A DNA stretch of 64,000 nt from OMII01 sp947467385 (lineage in GTDB: Bacteria; Bdellovibrionota_C; UBA2361; OMII01), in NCBI GenBank assembly GCA_044360075.1, contig JBIKLA010000001.1, positions 62,001 through 126,000 of the forward strand. The letters are read 5' to 3'. Positions 25,924-34,528 of the stretch are shown here, piece after piece (within the stretch, counting starts at the first letter, position 1; every line of letters starts with the position of its first letter). Both the position numbers and the translations under genes were made by a program. The notes beneath the pieces were generated by a model. That model was given only the letters and a program-made list of their open reading frames with translations, made no database searches and was not told the DNA's origin.

Positions 25924-28221
25924 CTACAGCATGTCCTGTGGGTCCAGATCAAAGATGATGCGGATAGACTTATTGTCGGGAAGCATGCCCTTGATGCGCT
26001 GCATCGCTGCTTGGAGCGCCCCTGCAGAGGCGGCCTTGCACAGGATATGGTAGCGCCAATGATTGCGGATTTTTTCAAGCGGGGCCGGGGCAGGGCCTAG
26101 GATGTGTACGGAGCTGCCTGCGCATGCTGTGGCCGTATGTGAGGCCACACGTTGCGCCCATTGCTGCGCCATGCCCTTGTCCTCGGCAGCGATGATGATG
26201 CGGAGCAGCCGCCGAAAAGGGGGGTACTCAAGAGATTCGCGAAGCAGCAGCTCGGCGTCAGCGAATGCCGTGTAGTCATCACGGATGGTCTGCTGCAGGC
26301 TCGGGTGCGAGGGCACGCGGGTTTGGAGAACGATACGGCCCTGGCCGCCGCGTCGCCCCGCCCGGCCTGAGGCTTGGGTCAGGAGCTGAAAGGACCGCTC
26401 CGCTGCCCGAAAATCCGGGACGTGCAGTCCCACGTCGCAGTCGACGACGCCGACGAAGGTCACATCTGGCAGATCGTGTCCTTTTGCGATCATCTGGGTT
26501 CCAACGAGGATGTCGACCTCCCGGCTTCGAACCTGCGACAGGATGCGGACGTAGTCCTCAAGAGAGCGGACTGAGTCCCTGTCGAGCTTTGCGATGCAAG
26601 CCTGGGGAAGGAGTTCGGCGAGCTCCTCGGCCACGCGCTCGGTGCCGGCCCCACGGTGCGAAAAAATCGACTCGTGCCCATTCTCGGAGGGCTGAGGCTT
26701 GTCGTGGGCACCGCATCCTGAGCAGGCAACGGGAGGGGGCGTTGAAAATCCGCAGAAGTGGCAGAGAAGCGAGTTGTTCTTTCGGTGGTATGTGAGCGTG
26801 ACGCTGCACTGGGGGCAGCCTACAACCTGCTCACAGGCTGAGCACTGGAGGTAGCTCGCAAAGCCCCGCCGGTTGTAGAGGATGAAGGCCTGCTCTCCGG
26901 CTGCGAGGGTTTCGGTGAGCCCCTGGAGAAGCTGGGGCGAGATGCTCCTGGAAGGCATCTCCCACGGCTTGGTGCGGTTGAGGTCGACAAGAGTGAAGCG
27001 TGGAGGGGGCGGGGAGTGAAACCGCTCGCTGAGCCGCAGGTATGAATACCGCTCGCATCTTGCGTTATGAAAGGTTTCGAGCGACGGGGTGGCGGAGCCG
27101 AGGATAATTGGGCAGCTGCTAAGCTTCGCCCGAACAAGAGCGAGGTCTCGCGCGTTGTACCGAATTCCTTCGCCTTGCTTGAAGGAAGCGTCGTGCTCCT
27201 CATCGATCACGATGAGGCCAAGATCGCGCATCGGGGCGAATATCCCGGAGCGGGCCCCGATAGCCACGCGCACTTCGCCAGCAAGCAGGGCTTCCCAATG
27301 TCCCCAGCGGTCTTTCTGCTTGAGGCTGCTGTGGAGCAGGGCAACGCGCTGCTTGAGCCTCGCCTCAAACCTGTCTATGAGCTGTGGCGTCAGGGCTATT
27401 TCGGGCACGACAACAAGCGCCGAGCGGCCCTGCTTAAGGGCCGCAACGATGAGCTCAAGGTACACCTCTGTCTTTCCGCTCCCCGTAACGCCGTGGAGGA
27501 GGAACGGCGCAAAGGATCGCTCGTCGATGTGGCGCGCTGCAGCGTCCACTGCCGCCCGCTGCTGCTGAGTAAGGCTGTCCCGAAGGCTCAGCGAGGCGGG
27601 ATCCGGGGGGGCGACTTGGGGGCTGTCAGAGCCGAGTCGCTCTTCGATGAAGCCGCGTGAGACTAGGGATCTCAGGGTAGAGGCCGAAGCCGAGCAGGCG
27701 GAGCGGAGGCTTGCGAGCGGCACCCATTCGCTGCCGCCGCCTAATGCGTCTATCACCGCCCGCTGTGATGCCCCGAGGCGAGCGTTTGGCTGCGCCGGAA
27801 GGGCACGGAAGAATGGCTCTGGCTTGCGGGGGGCAGGAGCCGGAACAGCAAGATCGAGGATCTTGGAGAGAGGCTCCGCGTGATAGCGGGCGATCCATTG
27901 GTAAAACTCAAGATGCTCTTGGGCGAAGGCATGGCACGGCGAATCCGTTCGGATAATTGGCCTTATCTTCACGCCCCGCTGTGCCATCTCCTCTCGCGCC
28001 GTGAACTCTGCTGGCGAATCTACCGACAGTACGAAGGCTGCAACCGTGCGCTTGCCGAACTGGACAGTGACGAGGCTGCCGACAGATAGGCTTGGGTGAG
28101 CGGCAGGATCGAACGAGTAAAGGAAAGGGTTCTCGAGGGGCGGGATAACGACCGACACGAGGTGTCGATCGGATGTGCCGCATTCGGCTTTTTCGATTTC
28201 GAGGAGTGGGAGCTGAGACAT
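25924..28221 (-). CDS. priA: primosomal protein N', replication restart helicase PriA
   Basis: PriA recognises stalled forks and reloads the replisome. The 765-residue sequence shows an N-terminal DNA-binding domain (VVIPPLENPFLYSFD, FGKRTVAAFV). Helicase motif I is GVTGSGKTEVYL near residue 247, and motif II is DEEHD. The zinc-binding cluster has paired Cys in QCSACEQVVGCPQC and LCHFCGF...CSGCG. The later helicase motifs include GTQMIAKGHDLPDVTFVGV and TQASGRAGRRGGQGRIVLQT. The length is typical. Start ATG 28221 opens MSQLPLLEIEK. It is divergent from the pilus operon across a region with two inverted repeats. Confidence 0.96.
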   Translation of the reverse strand: MSQLPLLEIEKAECGTSDRHLVSVVIPPLENPFLYSFDPAAHPSLSVGSLVTVQFGKRTVAAFVLSVDSPAEFTAREEMAQRGVKIRPIIRTDSPCHAFAQEHLEFYQWIARYHAEPLSKILDLAVPAPAPRKPEPFFRALPAQPNARLGASQRAVIDALGGGSEWVPLASLRSACSASASTLRSLVSRGFIEERLGSDSPQVAPPDPASLSLRDSLTQQQRAAVDAAARHIDERSFAPFLLHGVTGSGKTEVYLELIVAALKQGRSALVVVPEIALTPQLIDRFEARLKQRVALLHSSLKQKDRWGHWEALLAGEVRVAIGARSGIFAPMRDLGLIVIDEEHDASFKQGEGIRYNARDLALVRAKLSSCPIILGSATPSLETFHNARCERYSYLRLSERFHSPPPPRFTLVDLNRTKPWEMPSRSISPQLLQGLTETLAAGEQAFILYNRRGFASYLQCSACEQVVGCPQCSVTLTYHRKNNSLLCHFCGFSTPPPVACSGCGAHDKPQPSENGHESIFSHRGAGTERVAEELAELLPQACIAKLDRDSVRSLEDYVRILSQVRSREVDILVGTQMIAKGHDLPDVTFVGVVDCDVGLHVPDFRAAERSFQLLTQASGRAGRRGGQGRIVLQTRVPSHPSLQQTIRDDYTAFADAELLLRESLEYPPFRRLLRIIIAAEDKGMAQQWAQRVASHTATACAGSSVHILGPAPAPLEKIRNHWRYHILCKAASAGALQAAMQRIKGMLPDNKSIRIIFDLDPQDML

Positions 28222-28506
28222 CGGGACCAGAGTTTTATCACCGAAGCATGCGCCGTGTCATCGCGTTCTTGATGGAGCCCGGTTCCCGCACCACCTCATT
28301 CCGTTGCCGGTGCAGCCGGTAAAAGGACGGTCTTTCTAGTAATTTATCGCCCCCAATTGGGGGGCGCAGGGCTGTGGTATGGGCGCAGGGCGAAACTTTC
28401 ATGGGGAGTCGGCCGAACGACTCTCTTGCGGGGCGTGTCGGCCTCCCGATGAGGGAAGCTGCACGCACGAGGCGGCTTTAAGGATTGCATGGTGAAGAGG
28501 AGTCCG
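28222..28506. promoter_or_regulatory. divergent region between priA and the pilus operon with two inverted repeats
   Basis: No gene is visible. CCCCCAATTGGGGG at 28350-28363 is a perfect 14-bp palindrome. GAGTCG/CGACTC (28406-28411 and 28418-28423) is a 6-bp hairpin with a 6-nt loop. Either could be an operator or leader element for the pilus genes that start at 28507. I see no convincing promoter boxes. Confidence 0.4.
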
Positions 28507-29346
28507 ATGAGCGGGACCTGTGTCACAGGAATCCATATTTCGCGCACGGCCGTGAGGATAGCAGAGTTCGGGAGGGGCAGGCTGCTCAAGCGGCTTCGTG
28601 AGGTTCCTCTGAGCTTTTGGCGCGAGCCGGCCCGGAAGCGGGGCCCCCGGTTGCCGTTTTTGGTGCCGCGCGGATTCGCCGCTATCTCGACTCACGAGGC
28701 GCACTTTAAAAATATCGGCGAGGCGCATTCTGGCGCCGGAGGGTCGCTTGCCGAGCGGGCAAAACAGCTCGAAGGACACCTGCGAGGCGTGGAGGATCTC
28801 TTGTGCGATTTTTTCGCTGTTGCCGGATATGTTGGCCAGCCGCCCCAGGGATGCGTGGCGGTGGCCAGAGCGGCGGCAGTGAGGCGATGCCTTGAGATTA
28901 TGGAGTCCGTCGGCGTGCGGCCTGGAGGCGTTGACGTCGAGATTCTGGCTCTCTTCAGGCTATGGAGGATCTCGCTGCCGACGATCGGCGGGGAGCTTGT
29001 TGGTATTGCGCACGCCGACGGCGGCACCGTGTCGGCAGGAATATTCGATTGTTCCGTGCCTCTCGTCATGCGCCAGGTCGTATGCGACGGACCGCGGCCC
29101 TCCCGCGAGGCTGTCGAGGGCTTTGTCGGCGCATTAGCCTTGGAAGTCGGCCGAGGGCTTCCTGCCAGAATTCTTGCCACCGGAGCGGAACAGGCCGCGG
29201 CCGGCGCCGATCTGCTGGCCTCGATATCCCTGGCCCCTGAAATTGCTGGCCCTGAAAGCGCCGGGCTTCGGCAGCGATCTATGGTTGCGATCGCGGCGGC
29301 GGCCGCCAGACCGATGTCACGAAGAGGAGCTCGTTCATGGAGATAA
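28507..29346 (+). CDS. pilM: divergent PilM-like type IV pilus assembly protein
   Basis: The call rests mainly on order: this gene precedes PilN-like, PilO-like and PilQ genes. The sequence has an actin-fold look (GIHISRTAVRIAEF at the start, a later GAPs-like GGVDVEILALFRLW and MRQVVCDGPRPS). PilM normally begins with GIDIGSSSVK, binds ATP in the cytosol and grips the N-terminus of PilN. Here the phosphate-loop Asp is His and the Gly-Ser run is SRT. The protein has only 279 residues, against about 350 usual, so nucleotide binding may be lost. ATG 28507 is preferred over 28489 because AGGAG stands 5 nt upstream. It overlaps the PilN-like gene by 10 bp. Confidence 0.6.
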   Translation: MSGTCVTGIHISRTAVRIAEFGRGRLLKRLREVPLSFWREPARKRGPRLPFLVPRGFAAISTHEAHFKNIGEAHSGAGGSLAERAKQLEGHLRGVEDLLCDFFAVAGYVGQPPQGCVAVARAAAVRRCLEIMESVGVRPGGVDVEILALFRLWRISLPTIGGELVGIAHADGGTVSAGIFDCSVPLVMRQVVCDGPRPSREAVEGFVGALALEVGRGLPARILATGAEQAAAGADLLASISLAPEIAGPESAGLRQRSMVAIAAAAARPMSRRGARSWR

Positions 29347-29912
29347 ATTTTTTGCGCGACAAGTGCGAGCGGCTACGACAAGCAGAGATTGAGCAGCAGG
29401 TAATTGCCAGCCTGTGCCTTGCGGTCATTTTTTTCGCGTGCTGTCTGCGACTAACGCTTGAGTGGCAGCAGTCGCGGAGCTTGGCTGCGGGCAAGTGGTC
29501 AAGGGCAGTCGTTCAGCAGAGAGCTTCCCTCTCAATTGAACTTGATGCTCTTGAGGCAAAGGGCAGGAAGCTTGATGAGGCATTCAAGGAGGTCCAGGAG
29601 CTTGGGGCTCTCGGCATGCCGGCCAGCCAAACCCTCCGGGATCTTGCTGCGCTGGTGTCTGCGCAGACTGTACTTTCATCGCTCGTGCTTGCGCCCGATG
29701 CCTTTTTTCTACGCGGTACAGCAGTAGGCCCACGAGACGTGCCCCGGCTTGTGCAGATGCTTGAGTCGATCTTTCCCCGGGCGTGCATCACCCTTGCGGG
29801 GGATGCGGCGGCTGGAGCGTTGGCGGGAGCAGAGTCCTTCGAGGTCCGCGTAGAGGGATGGCGCGATGAGCCAGGAAAGTGCCGAGTGGGCGGAGCCGGG
29901 CATGGACGTTAG
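29337..29912 (+). CDS. pilN: PilN-like type IV pilus alignment protein
   Basis: This 191-residue bitopic inner-membrane protein starts MEINFLRDKCERLRQAE, comparable to the INLLP motif that PilN presents to PilM. A membrane helix lies near residues 25-42 (IASLCLAVIFFACCLRL). The periplasmic part has a short coiled coil (SIELDALEAKGRKLDEAFKEVQEL) and a ferredoxin-like C-terminal domain. It would form the alignment complex with the PilO-like protein. Its start overlaps the PilM-like gene by 10 bp, and its end overlaps the PilO-like start. The assignment uses topology and gene order more than sequence identity. Confidence 0.62.
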   Translation: MEINFLRDKCERLRQAEIEQQVIASLCLAVIFFACCLRLTLEWQQSRSLAAGKWSRAVVQQRASLSIELDALEAKGRKLDEAFKEVQELGALGMPASQTLRDLAALVSAQTVLSSLVLAPDAFFLRGTAVGPRDVPRLVQMLESIFPRACITLAGDAAAGALAGAESFEVRVEGWRDEPGKCRVGGAGHGR

Positions 29913-30450
29913 GGCAAGTATGCGCATTCTCGGCGCAAGACGGTTTATCTGGTGGCTGAGCCCGCTCGCATTGGCTGTCGTGGCCTGGTTTGCGGCCCTT
30001 GAGGAGCCCATGCGGGCGGCGGCACTGCGCGAGGAAGAGAGATCTCTTGGGCAGGAGAGCACGCTGGCAGGACTTGAGAAAAGGCTCGAGTTGCGAAGGC
30101 TCAGAAATGAGGAAACATCTGCCCAGATTGGGACCTGTGTGTCTGAAACCGCTTCACCAATGCTGGCAGTTGAGCGGGTAGCCGATATTGCGCGTGCACA
30201 CAGACTGACAGGGATCTCGTACGATGTGGCCGAGGCGGATCGCCGCAAGCATGTGGCAGCTGTTCCGCTTGTCATCAGGCTGAGGGGATCCTTCGCTGAT
30301 GCCGTAGCTTTTATGGAAGACGCTGAGGAGTCGCCAGTCCGGCCGATCGCACAAAGGGTAGAGCTTCAAAGAGCCCTTGAGCAAAACGCCGTTACGCTCA
30401 CCCTTGAGTTCCTTGTCCTGCATCGATTGAATGACCGACCGAAAGATTAG
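29902..30450 (+). CDS. pilO: PilO-like type IV pilus alignment protein
   Basis: The protein has an N-terminal membrane helix (FIWWLSPLALAVVAWFAAL), a coiled coil (REEERSLGQESTLAGLEKRLELRRLRNEE) and a C-terminal ferredoxin-like domain (VPLVIRLRGSFADAVAFMEDAEES). The last is the usual PilO form. PilO dimerises with PilN in the periplasm and links to the secretin through PilP. ATG 29902 is chosen: it overlaps the PilN-like stop by 11 bp and has GGCGGAG 7 nt upstream. The frame is open from ATG 29866. No pilP gene follows; 294 bp separate it from pilQ. Confidence 0.62.
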   Translation: MDVRASMRILGARRFIWWLSPLALAVVAWFAALEEPMRAAALREEERSLGQESTLAGLEKRLELRRLRNEETSAQIGTCVSETASPMLAVERVADIARAHRLTGISYDVAEADRRKHVAAVPLVIRLRGSFADAVAFMEDAEESPVRPIAQRVELQRALEQNAVTLTLEFLVLHRLNDRPKD

Positions 30451-30744
30451 CGCGGGGCGCTGGACCAGAAAAAGGAAATAAACCTTGACCCTTTAGACAA
30501 GCAGTCGACTTGCAAACGGCGTTTGTCCCTAAGAGTTGGGGATGCTTTTGGGCCAGCGAGGTTGCGGGGTGATTTTTTTTTCGAGACCGCATGCGCAACG
30601 GAGCCATCTCACCTGTTGGAGCCCCAATTGTTTTTAGGCTTCAGTTTCGCACAGGTAGGAAGGACTTTACATGGCGCCACGAACAAGGTCGGCGCGAGAG
30701 GGCGGCACGAGGTGCTGAGACGCCCAGGATAACGGAGACCCACC
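30451..30744 (+). other. gap between the PilO-like gene and pilQ, no PilP gene
   Basis: In most pilMNOPQ clusters the lipoprotein gene pilP lies here. No frame in this stretch has a lipobox or coding character. CAAACG/CGTTTG (30515-30527) forms a short near-palindrome. TTGACC at 30484 resembles a -35 box without a clear -10 partner. A run of nine T lies near 30572. Confidence 0.4.
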
Positions 30745-33447
30745 ATGAAGTCACAGCGATTGCAAATAGCGGCAAAGGCGGCCTTGCTCGCCGTCGCGCT
30801 TGCTTTGCCCGCCGCATCGAGTTCTGCCGATCCGATTGTGCTGCGCGCGAATGCTGTTCCCGGGTCCGACACCGTCGTTCGGCCACTCCTTCCGCCCGAC
30901 ACGATCACGATTGACTCAAATAAAGACGCATCCTCCGAAGGCAGCACCGCTGAAGCCGCAACAAAGCCCGAGCCCCGCAACCTGCCCAGTGCTGCAAGCC
31001 GCAAGGGGATTGGCGTTGAGCTCAGCCACCAGTCCGGCGTCGATACAGTTTCGCTCAAGACCAGTTTAGCCGAGCCGATTTTCTCCATCCAGCAGATCGG
31101 CAATCCCCCGCGCCTTGTCGTGGACGTGGAAGCGCAGATAGCCGGCGGAAACCGGACCGTGCCCACGAAGGACCTCGATTTCGTTTCTGCTATCCGTGTT
31201 GGCAGCCACCCCACAAAGAGCCGGATCGTCCTCGACCTACGCAAGGCGGAGGGCTTTTCTCATGTGGCATCGGTCGTTGACGGCGCGATCGTCGTTACGA
31301 TGCGCGCAAGCCAGCCGGCACCAGCCGCAGCGCCGGATGTGGGGGGATTCGTGTCGAGCCGAATCGAGGAAGCTATAGCAGACGCAACTGCAGAGAGGGG
31401 TTTCACACAGGACGATGGAGAGTCAGCAATCGACCTCAACGCCGACAAGGGCCTTCAGGTGGCAGAGGCGGAGACTTCCGCCGCGAAAGTCGAGCTTGCA
31501 TCGATGCAGTCATCTGCCGGCGTCAAGGGTATCAAGGTCATGCAAGTTGGCCTCTCGCAGTCCCGCAGCGGGTCGCAGGAGGTGCAGATTGGCTACCTCG
31601 GCAAGCCGGACTATCAGCTGCAGCGGACCGCGCCTTCGGAGTATGTGCTTACCCTCCGCAAGGCCGTTCTCGACAAGTCGGTCGACCGAAAGCCCATCAT
31701 TGCCGAATCGCGCGATGCCTCTATTCGCTCAGTCCGGATGACAGCTGAGGGCAGCAACGTGCTGGTTCGCCTCTTCTCGCAGCCAAGCGTGTACCTCACC
31801 GCCCGCGAGGAGCGCGGCAAGATCTTCATAGCTGAAACGCAGGACCTCACCCAGGTGGTGAAGGACATCAGGGCCCAGCTTGCTCCGCCATCAGCCGCCA
31901 AGGGCGAGGGCCGAGCGACCGATGCCGCGGAAGTGCAGTCTCCTACCATACCTACGCTACCGGTTGCTGCCAAATCGGAGCAATCCGCCGGTAATGAGGA
32001 AAAAACGGTCGACCCAAAAGCGGATCCAGTGCAGCCAAAGAAGCCTGTGGCGTCAAGGGCCAAGGGAAAGACAACGGTTACTGAGATTAGTGACGCCGAT
32101 ATCGACGCGCTTCTCGGGGACAAGGCCAAGTATGGCGGCAAGCTTATCTCGCTCGACCTCCAGGAGACCGATATCGACAACGCGCTGCGAATCATCGCGG
32201 AGGTTTCAAACCTGAACATCGTCGCGAGCGAGGACGTTAAGGGCAAGGTTACGCTGCGCCTGCTGGATGTGCCGTGGGACCAGGCTCTCGACGTGATACT
32301 GAAGACGAACGGCCTCGACAAAGTTGTCGAGGGCAGCGTCATGCGCATCGCGCCGGTCGACAAGCTTAAGGTCGAGCGCGAAAATCTTAAGGAGGCCAAG
32401 GACGCCGAAGAGGATCTTGAGCCACTGGCGGTCAAGTACATGCGCGTGAGCTATGCGAAGGCCGCTGAGATCAAGTCCATCGTCGAGACGGTGCTGTCCG
32501 AGCGCGGCTCGGTCGCATACGACGAGCGATCGAACCAGCTCATCGTCAAGGATGTGCGCACGGGCCTTAAGAACGTGGTTGAGCTCGTGAGCAAGATTGA
32601 CCTGCGCACTCCCCAGGTACTTCTTGAGACGCAGATAGTTGAGTCGTCCCGAAACCTGACGCGAGAGCTCGGCAGCCAGCTTGGCTTCCAGTACATTCAG
32701 TCACCGAGCACCGGCAACGGCACGGGAAGCAACTTTCCGTCGGCCATCTCGTTCGGGGGCAGCGTTGATCCATCAACCGGCAATCTAGGTTCTTCCTTTC
32801 CTGTGGCGATTGACCCGACTCTTGGCGGCTCAGCCATCAGCATGCTGTTCGATAGTGCCGATGGCACAAAGAGCCTTGAGCTGAGGCTTTCGCAGCTGGA
32901 GCAAGAGGGGCGCATTCGGATTATCAGCCGGCCAGCCGTTGCGACCACGAACAACAAGGCTGCGGAGATTAAGAGTGTCGAGAAGTTCCGCGTGCGCCTG
33001 CCGAACGGCGGCCTGTCGGTGGCGACCGGTGCTGGAGCATCCGCGAGCGGCACGAGTAACACTGCGACCGAGGTAATCGAGGCAGGTATAACCCTTAACG
33101 TCACTCCGCAGGCTTCGCCGGATTATTACATCCTGCTCGACATCAAGGCACGCTCAAGCACCTTCGGGTCAAATTACCGGGTGGGAGACATTCCGAACGA
33201 GTTCGAGCGAAGCGCAAGCTCCACAGTGCTTGTGTCGAGCGGGCAGACCTTCGCCCTGGGGGGAATCTACAAGGTGACGGAGTCGGACACGGTTTCGGGA
33301 GTTCCCTTCTTTAAGGACATACCGGTCATCGGGACCTTCTTCCGGAGGTCAAGCACGAACGACTCAGATGAGGAGCTGCTATTTTTCATCACTCCTCGGA
33401 TTGTCGAGGGAAGTTTCGATAACGCGAGCATGAAGTCGATTTCTTAG
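30745..33447 (+). CDS. pilQ: type IV pilus secretin PilQ
   Basis: PilQ forms the outer-membrane channel through which the pilus fibre passes. The 900-residue precursor has a signal peptide (about 1-28, ending ASSSA). Two AMIN-like domains that bind peptidoglycan follow (about 85-190 and 255-380). A variable Lys/Pro-rich linker leads to an STN/N0 domain (LISLDLQETDIDNALRIIAEVSNLNIVAS) and one N1 domain (VKYMRVSYAKAAEIKSIVETVLSE). The secretin core runs from about 630 to the end, with VPFFKDIPVIGTFFRR and ELLFFITPRIV. Gly/Ser-rich loops near 655-700 and 755-775 are probably gate loops. It begins 294 bp after the PilO-like gene and is followed 18 bp later by a lipoprotein gene. Confidence 0.96.
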   Translation: MKSQRLQIAAKAALLAVALALPAASSSADPIVLRANAVPGSDTVVRPLLPPDTITIDSNKDASSEGSTAEAATKPEPRNLPSAASRKGIGVELSHQSGVDTVSLKTSLAEPIFSIQQIGNPPRLVVDVEAQIAGGNRTVPTKDLDFVSAIRVGSHPTKSRIVLDLRKAEGFSHVASVVDGAIVVTMRASQPAPAAAPDVGGFVSSRIEEAIADATAERGFTQDDGESAIDLNADKGLQVAEAETSAAKVELASMQSSAGVKGIKVMQVGLSQSRSGSQEVQIGYLGKPDYQLQRTAPSEYVLTLRKAVLDKSVDRKPIIAESRDASIRSVRMTAEGSNVLVRLFSQPSVYLTAREERGKIFIAETQDLTQVVKDIRAQLAPPSAAKGEGRATDAAEVQSPTIPTLPVAAKSEQSAGNEEKTVDPKADPVQPKKPVASRAKGKTTVTEISDADIDALLGDKAKYGGKLISLDLQETDIDNALRIIAEVSNLNIVASEDVKGKVTLRLLDVPWDQALDVILKTNGLDKVVEGSVMRIAPVDKLKVERENLKEAKDAEEDLEPLAVKYMRVSYAKAAEIKSIVETVLSERGSVAYDERSNQLIVKDVRTGLKNVVELVSKIDLRTPQVLLETQIVESSRNLTRELGSQLGFQYIQSPSTGNGTGSNFPSAISFGGSVDPSTGNLGSSFPVAIDPTLGGSAISMLFDSADGTKSLELRLSQLEQEGRIRIISRPAVATTNNKAAEIKSVEKFRVRLPNGGLSVATGAGASASGTSNTATEVIEAGITLNVTPQASPDYYILLDIKARSSTFGSNYRVGDIPNEFERSASSTVLVSSGQTFALGGIYKVTESDTVSGVPFFKDIPVIGTFFRRSSTNDSDEELLFFITPRIVEGSFDNASMKSIS

Positions 33448-33465
33448 GAAGAGGAGCGGGAGATT

Positions 33466-34356
33466 ATGAAGAGCGAGCTGCGACGATATACCATCATTGC
33501 ACTGTCGACGGTTGTGTCGGGCGTTATCCTCGCGTGCGGGGGCACAAATAATGATCAGGGGGTGTCGGTGACTTTTCTGGGCATCTACCGGACGATACCC
33601 AACTCGATTCAGGAGACGGCAACGCCCACACCGAGCAATAACAACAACAATAATAATAATAACAATAATAACCAGACTGGCTGCGCGACCATCCCGACCT
33701 CGCTCTCAGGAACGGGAGTGATATCCGTGGGTCCTGACAACGGGGTTGACGCGATCGCCGGAATTCAAAACAACCTCTCGGGACAGTTCTTCCAGACCAA
33801 CCAGCTCACCCTGGACTTTTTTATCGCAGGCGCAAGCATTCAGCCCCCATCATACACGGTAGGATTGTCTATCCTTGCCGGGCCGGCCGAAGCTGCCAGC
33901 AACAACAGCAATAATAATAACACCACAAACAACAACAATAACGGCAACAACAACAATGGGGGAAGTTCAGGCACTGACACGCTTGGCCCGAACCTACGGC
34001 AGCCCAACTACACGAGCCTGCCACCCTCGTTCTACAATATCTGCAATACCCAGTTCCGGCGCATCCCACTGTTGCCAAACCAGGTCGGAGAGTGGCTGTA
34101 CTTCAATCGCGACCTCCTGCCCCCAGCCCCGTATACGATCGATGTGACTGCGCGATTTGTCGGGCAGTCATCGGCAGGGGATACTTTTGAGACTAATTCG
34201 ATTTACATCCCAATAGAGGTTCGTGCTTCTTCAAGAGTGTCGGCGCAGGATGCTGAGAGTGGCGGTACAGAGGGTCGGGAGAGTAATTCAGAGGATTCAA
34301 GCTCCGGCGATGACCAGACCAGCGTTGTTCTCGATGGTTTCGATACTGAGTACTAG
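33466..34356 (+). CDS. Asn-repeat lipoprotein downstream of pilQ, function unknown
   Basis: The 296-residue protein has a signal peptide with lipobox ILAC, giving a lipidated Cys24, followed by GGTNND. Two low-complexity tracts stand out. One is twelve consecutive Asn at residues 58-69; the other lies near residues 146-165 and mixes Asn with Thr and Gly. They split a beta-rich domain (TGVISVGPDNGVDAIAGIQ, IQPPSYTVGLSILAGP, LPNQVGEWLYFNRDLLP). The C-terminus is Ser/Glu/Asp rich. It starts 18 bp after pilQ, with a GGAG ribosome site 6-8 nt upstream, and is very probably in the pilus operon. A pilotin or PilP substitute is conceivable, but I see no sequence resemblance to either. Confidence 0.72.
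   Translation: MKSELRRYTIIALSTVVSGVILACGGTNNDQGVSVTFLGIYRTIPNSIQETATPTPSNNNNNNNNNNNNQTGCATIPTSLSGTGVISVGPDNGVDAIAGIQNNLSGQFFQTNQLTLDFFIAGASIQPPSYTVGLSILAGPAEAASNNSNNNNTTNNNNNGNNNNGGSSGTDTLGPNLRQPNYTSLPPSFYNICNTQFRRIPLLPNQVGEWLYFNRDLLPPAPYTIDVTARFVGQSSAGDTFETNSIYIPIEVRASSRVSAQDAESGGTEGRESNSEDSSSGDDQTSVVLDGFDTEY
33636..33673 (+). repeat. in-frame AAY trinucleotide repeat (12 Asn codons)
   Basis: Twelve successive AAC/AAT codons encode the first Asn tract of the lipoprotein. The mix of AAC and AAT lowers slippage relative to a pure repeat. Unit gain or loss would leave the frame intact and change only the linker length. Confidence 0.85.
33901..33957 (+). repeat. second AAY-rich trinucleotide tract
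   Basis: About 19 codons are almost all AAC or AAT, interrupted by AGC, ACC, ACA and GGC, in the same lipoprotein gene. The two tracts are about 230 bp apart and could recombine or slip, but any three-base change keeps the frame. Confidence 0.8.
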
Positions 34357-34405
34357 GGCCCTTTGACGGGACCCCCATGCTCCAAACGGTAGGCTTTTGA
34401 GGTCG

Positions 34406-34425
34406 GCTAGTAGTGCCTGACTAGC
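34406..34425. repeat. 6-bp inverted repeat upstream of accB
   Basis: GCTAGT (34406-34411) and ACTAGC (34420-34425) are separated by 8 nt, between the lipoprotein stop and the accB promoter candidate. No T-run follows. It could be an operator or a weak 3'-end hairpin. Confidence 0.3.
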
Positions 34426-34463
34426 ATGTCCCCTTATTTGATAACCGCTTGATATTGCAGGGT

Positions 34464-34491
34464 TTGACCATAAAAAAGGGGTCCCTACTCT
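34464..34491 (+). promoter_or_regulatory. candidate sigma-70 promoter of accBC
   Basis: TTGACC (34464-34469) and TACTCT (34486-34491) are spaced by 16 bp. Transcription would begin near 34498, about 30 nt before the accB start. The -35 box is good and the -10 is moderate. Confidence 0.4.
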
Positions 34492-34528
34492 TGGCTTTAA
34501 TCCGTATTCGGGGCTAGGATGGCGCCCC

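Noticed and set aside
30523..30732. A pilP gene between the PilO-like gene and pilQ
   Set aside because: The 69-residue frame has no signal peptide or lipobox, a poor composition and no similarity to PilP.
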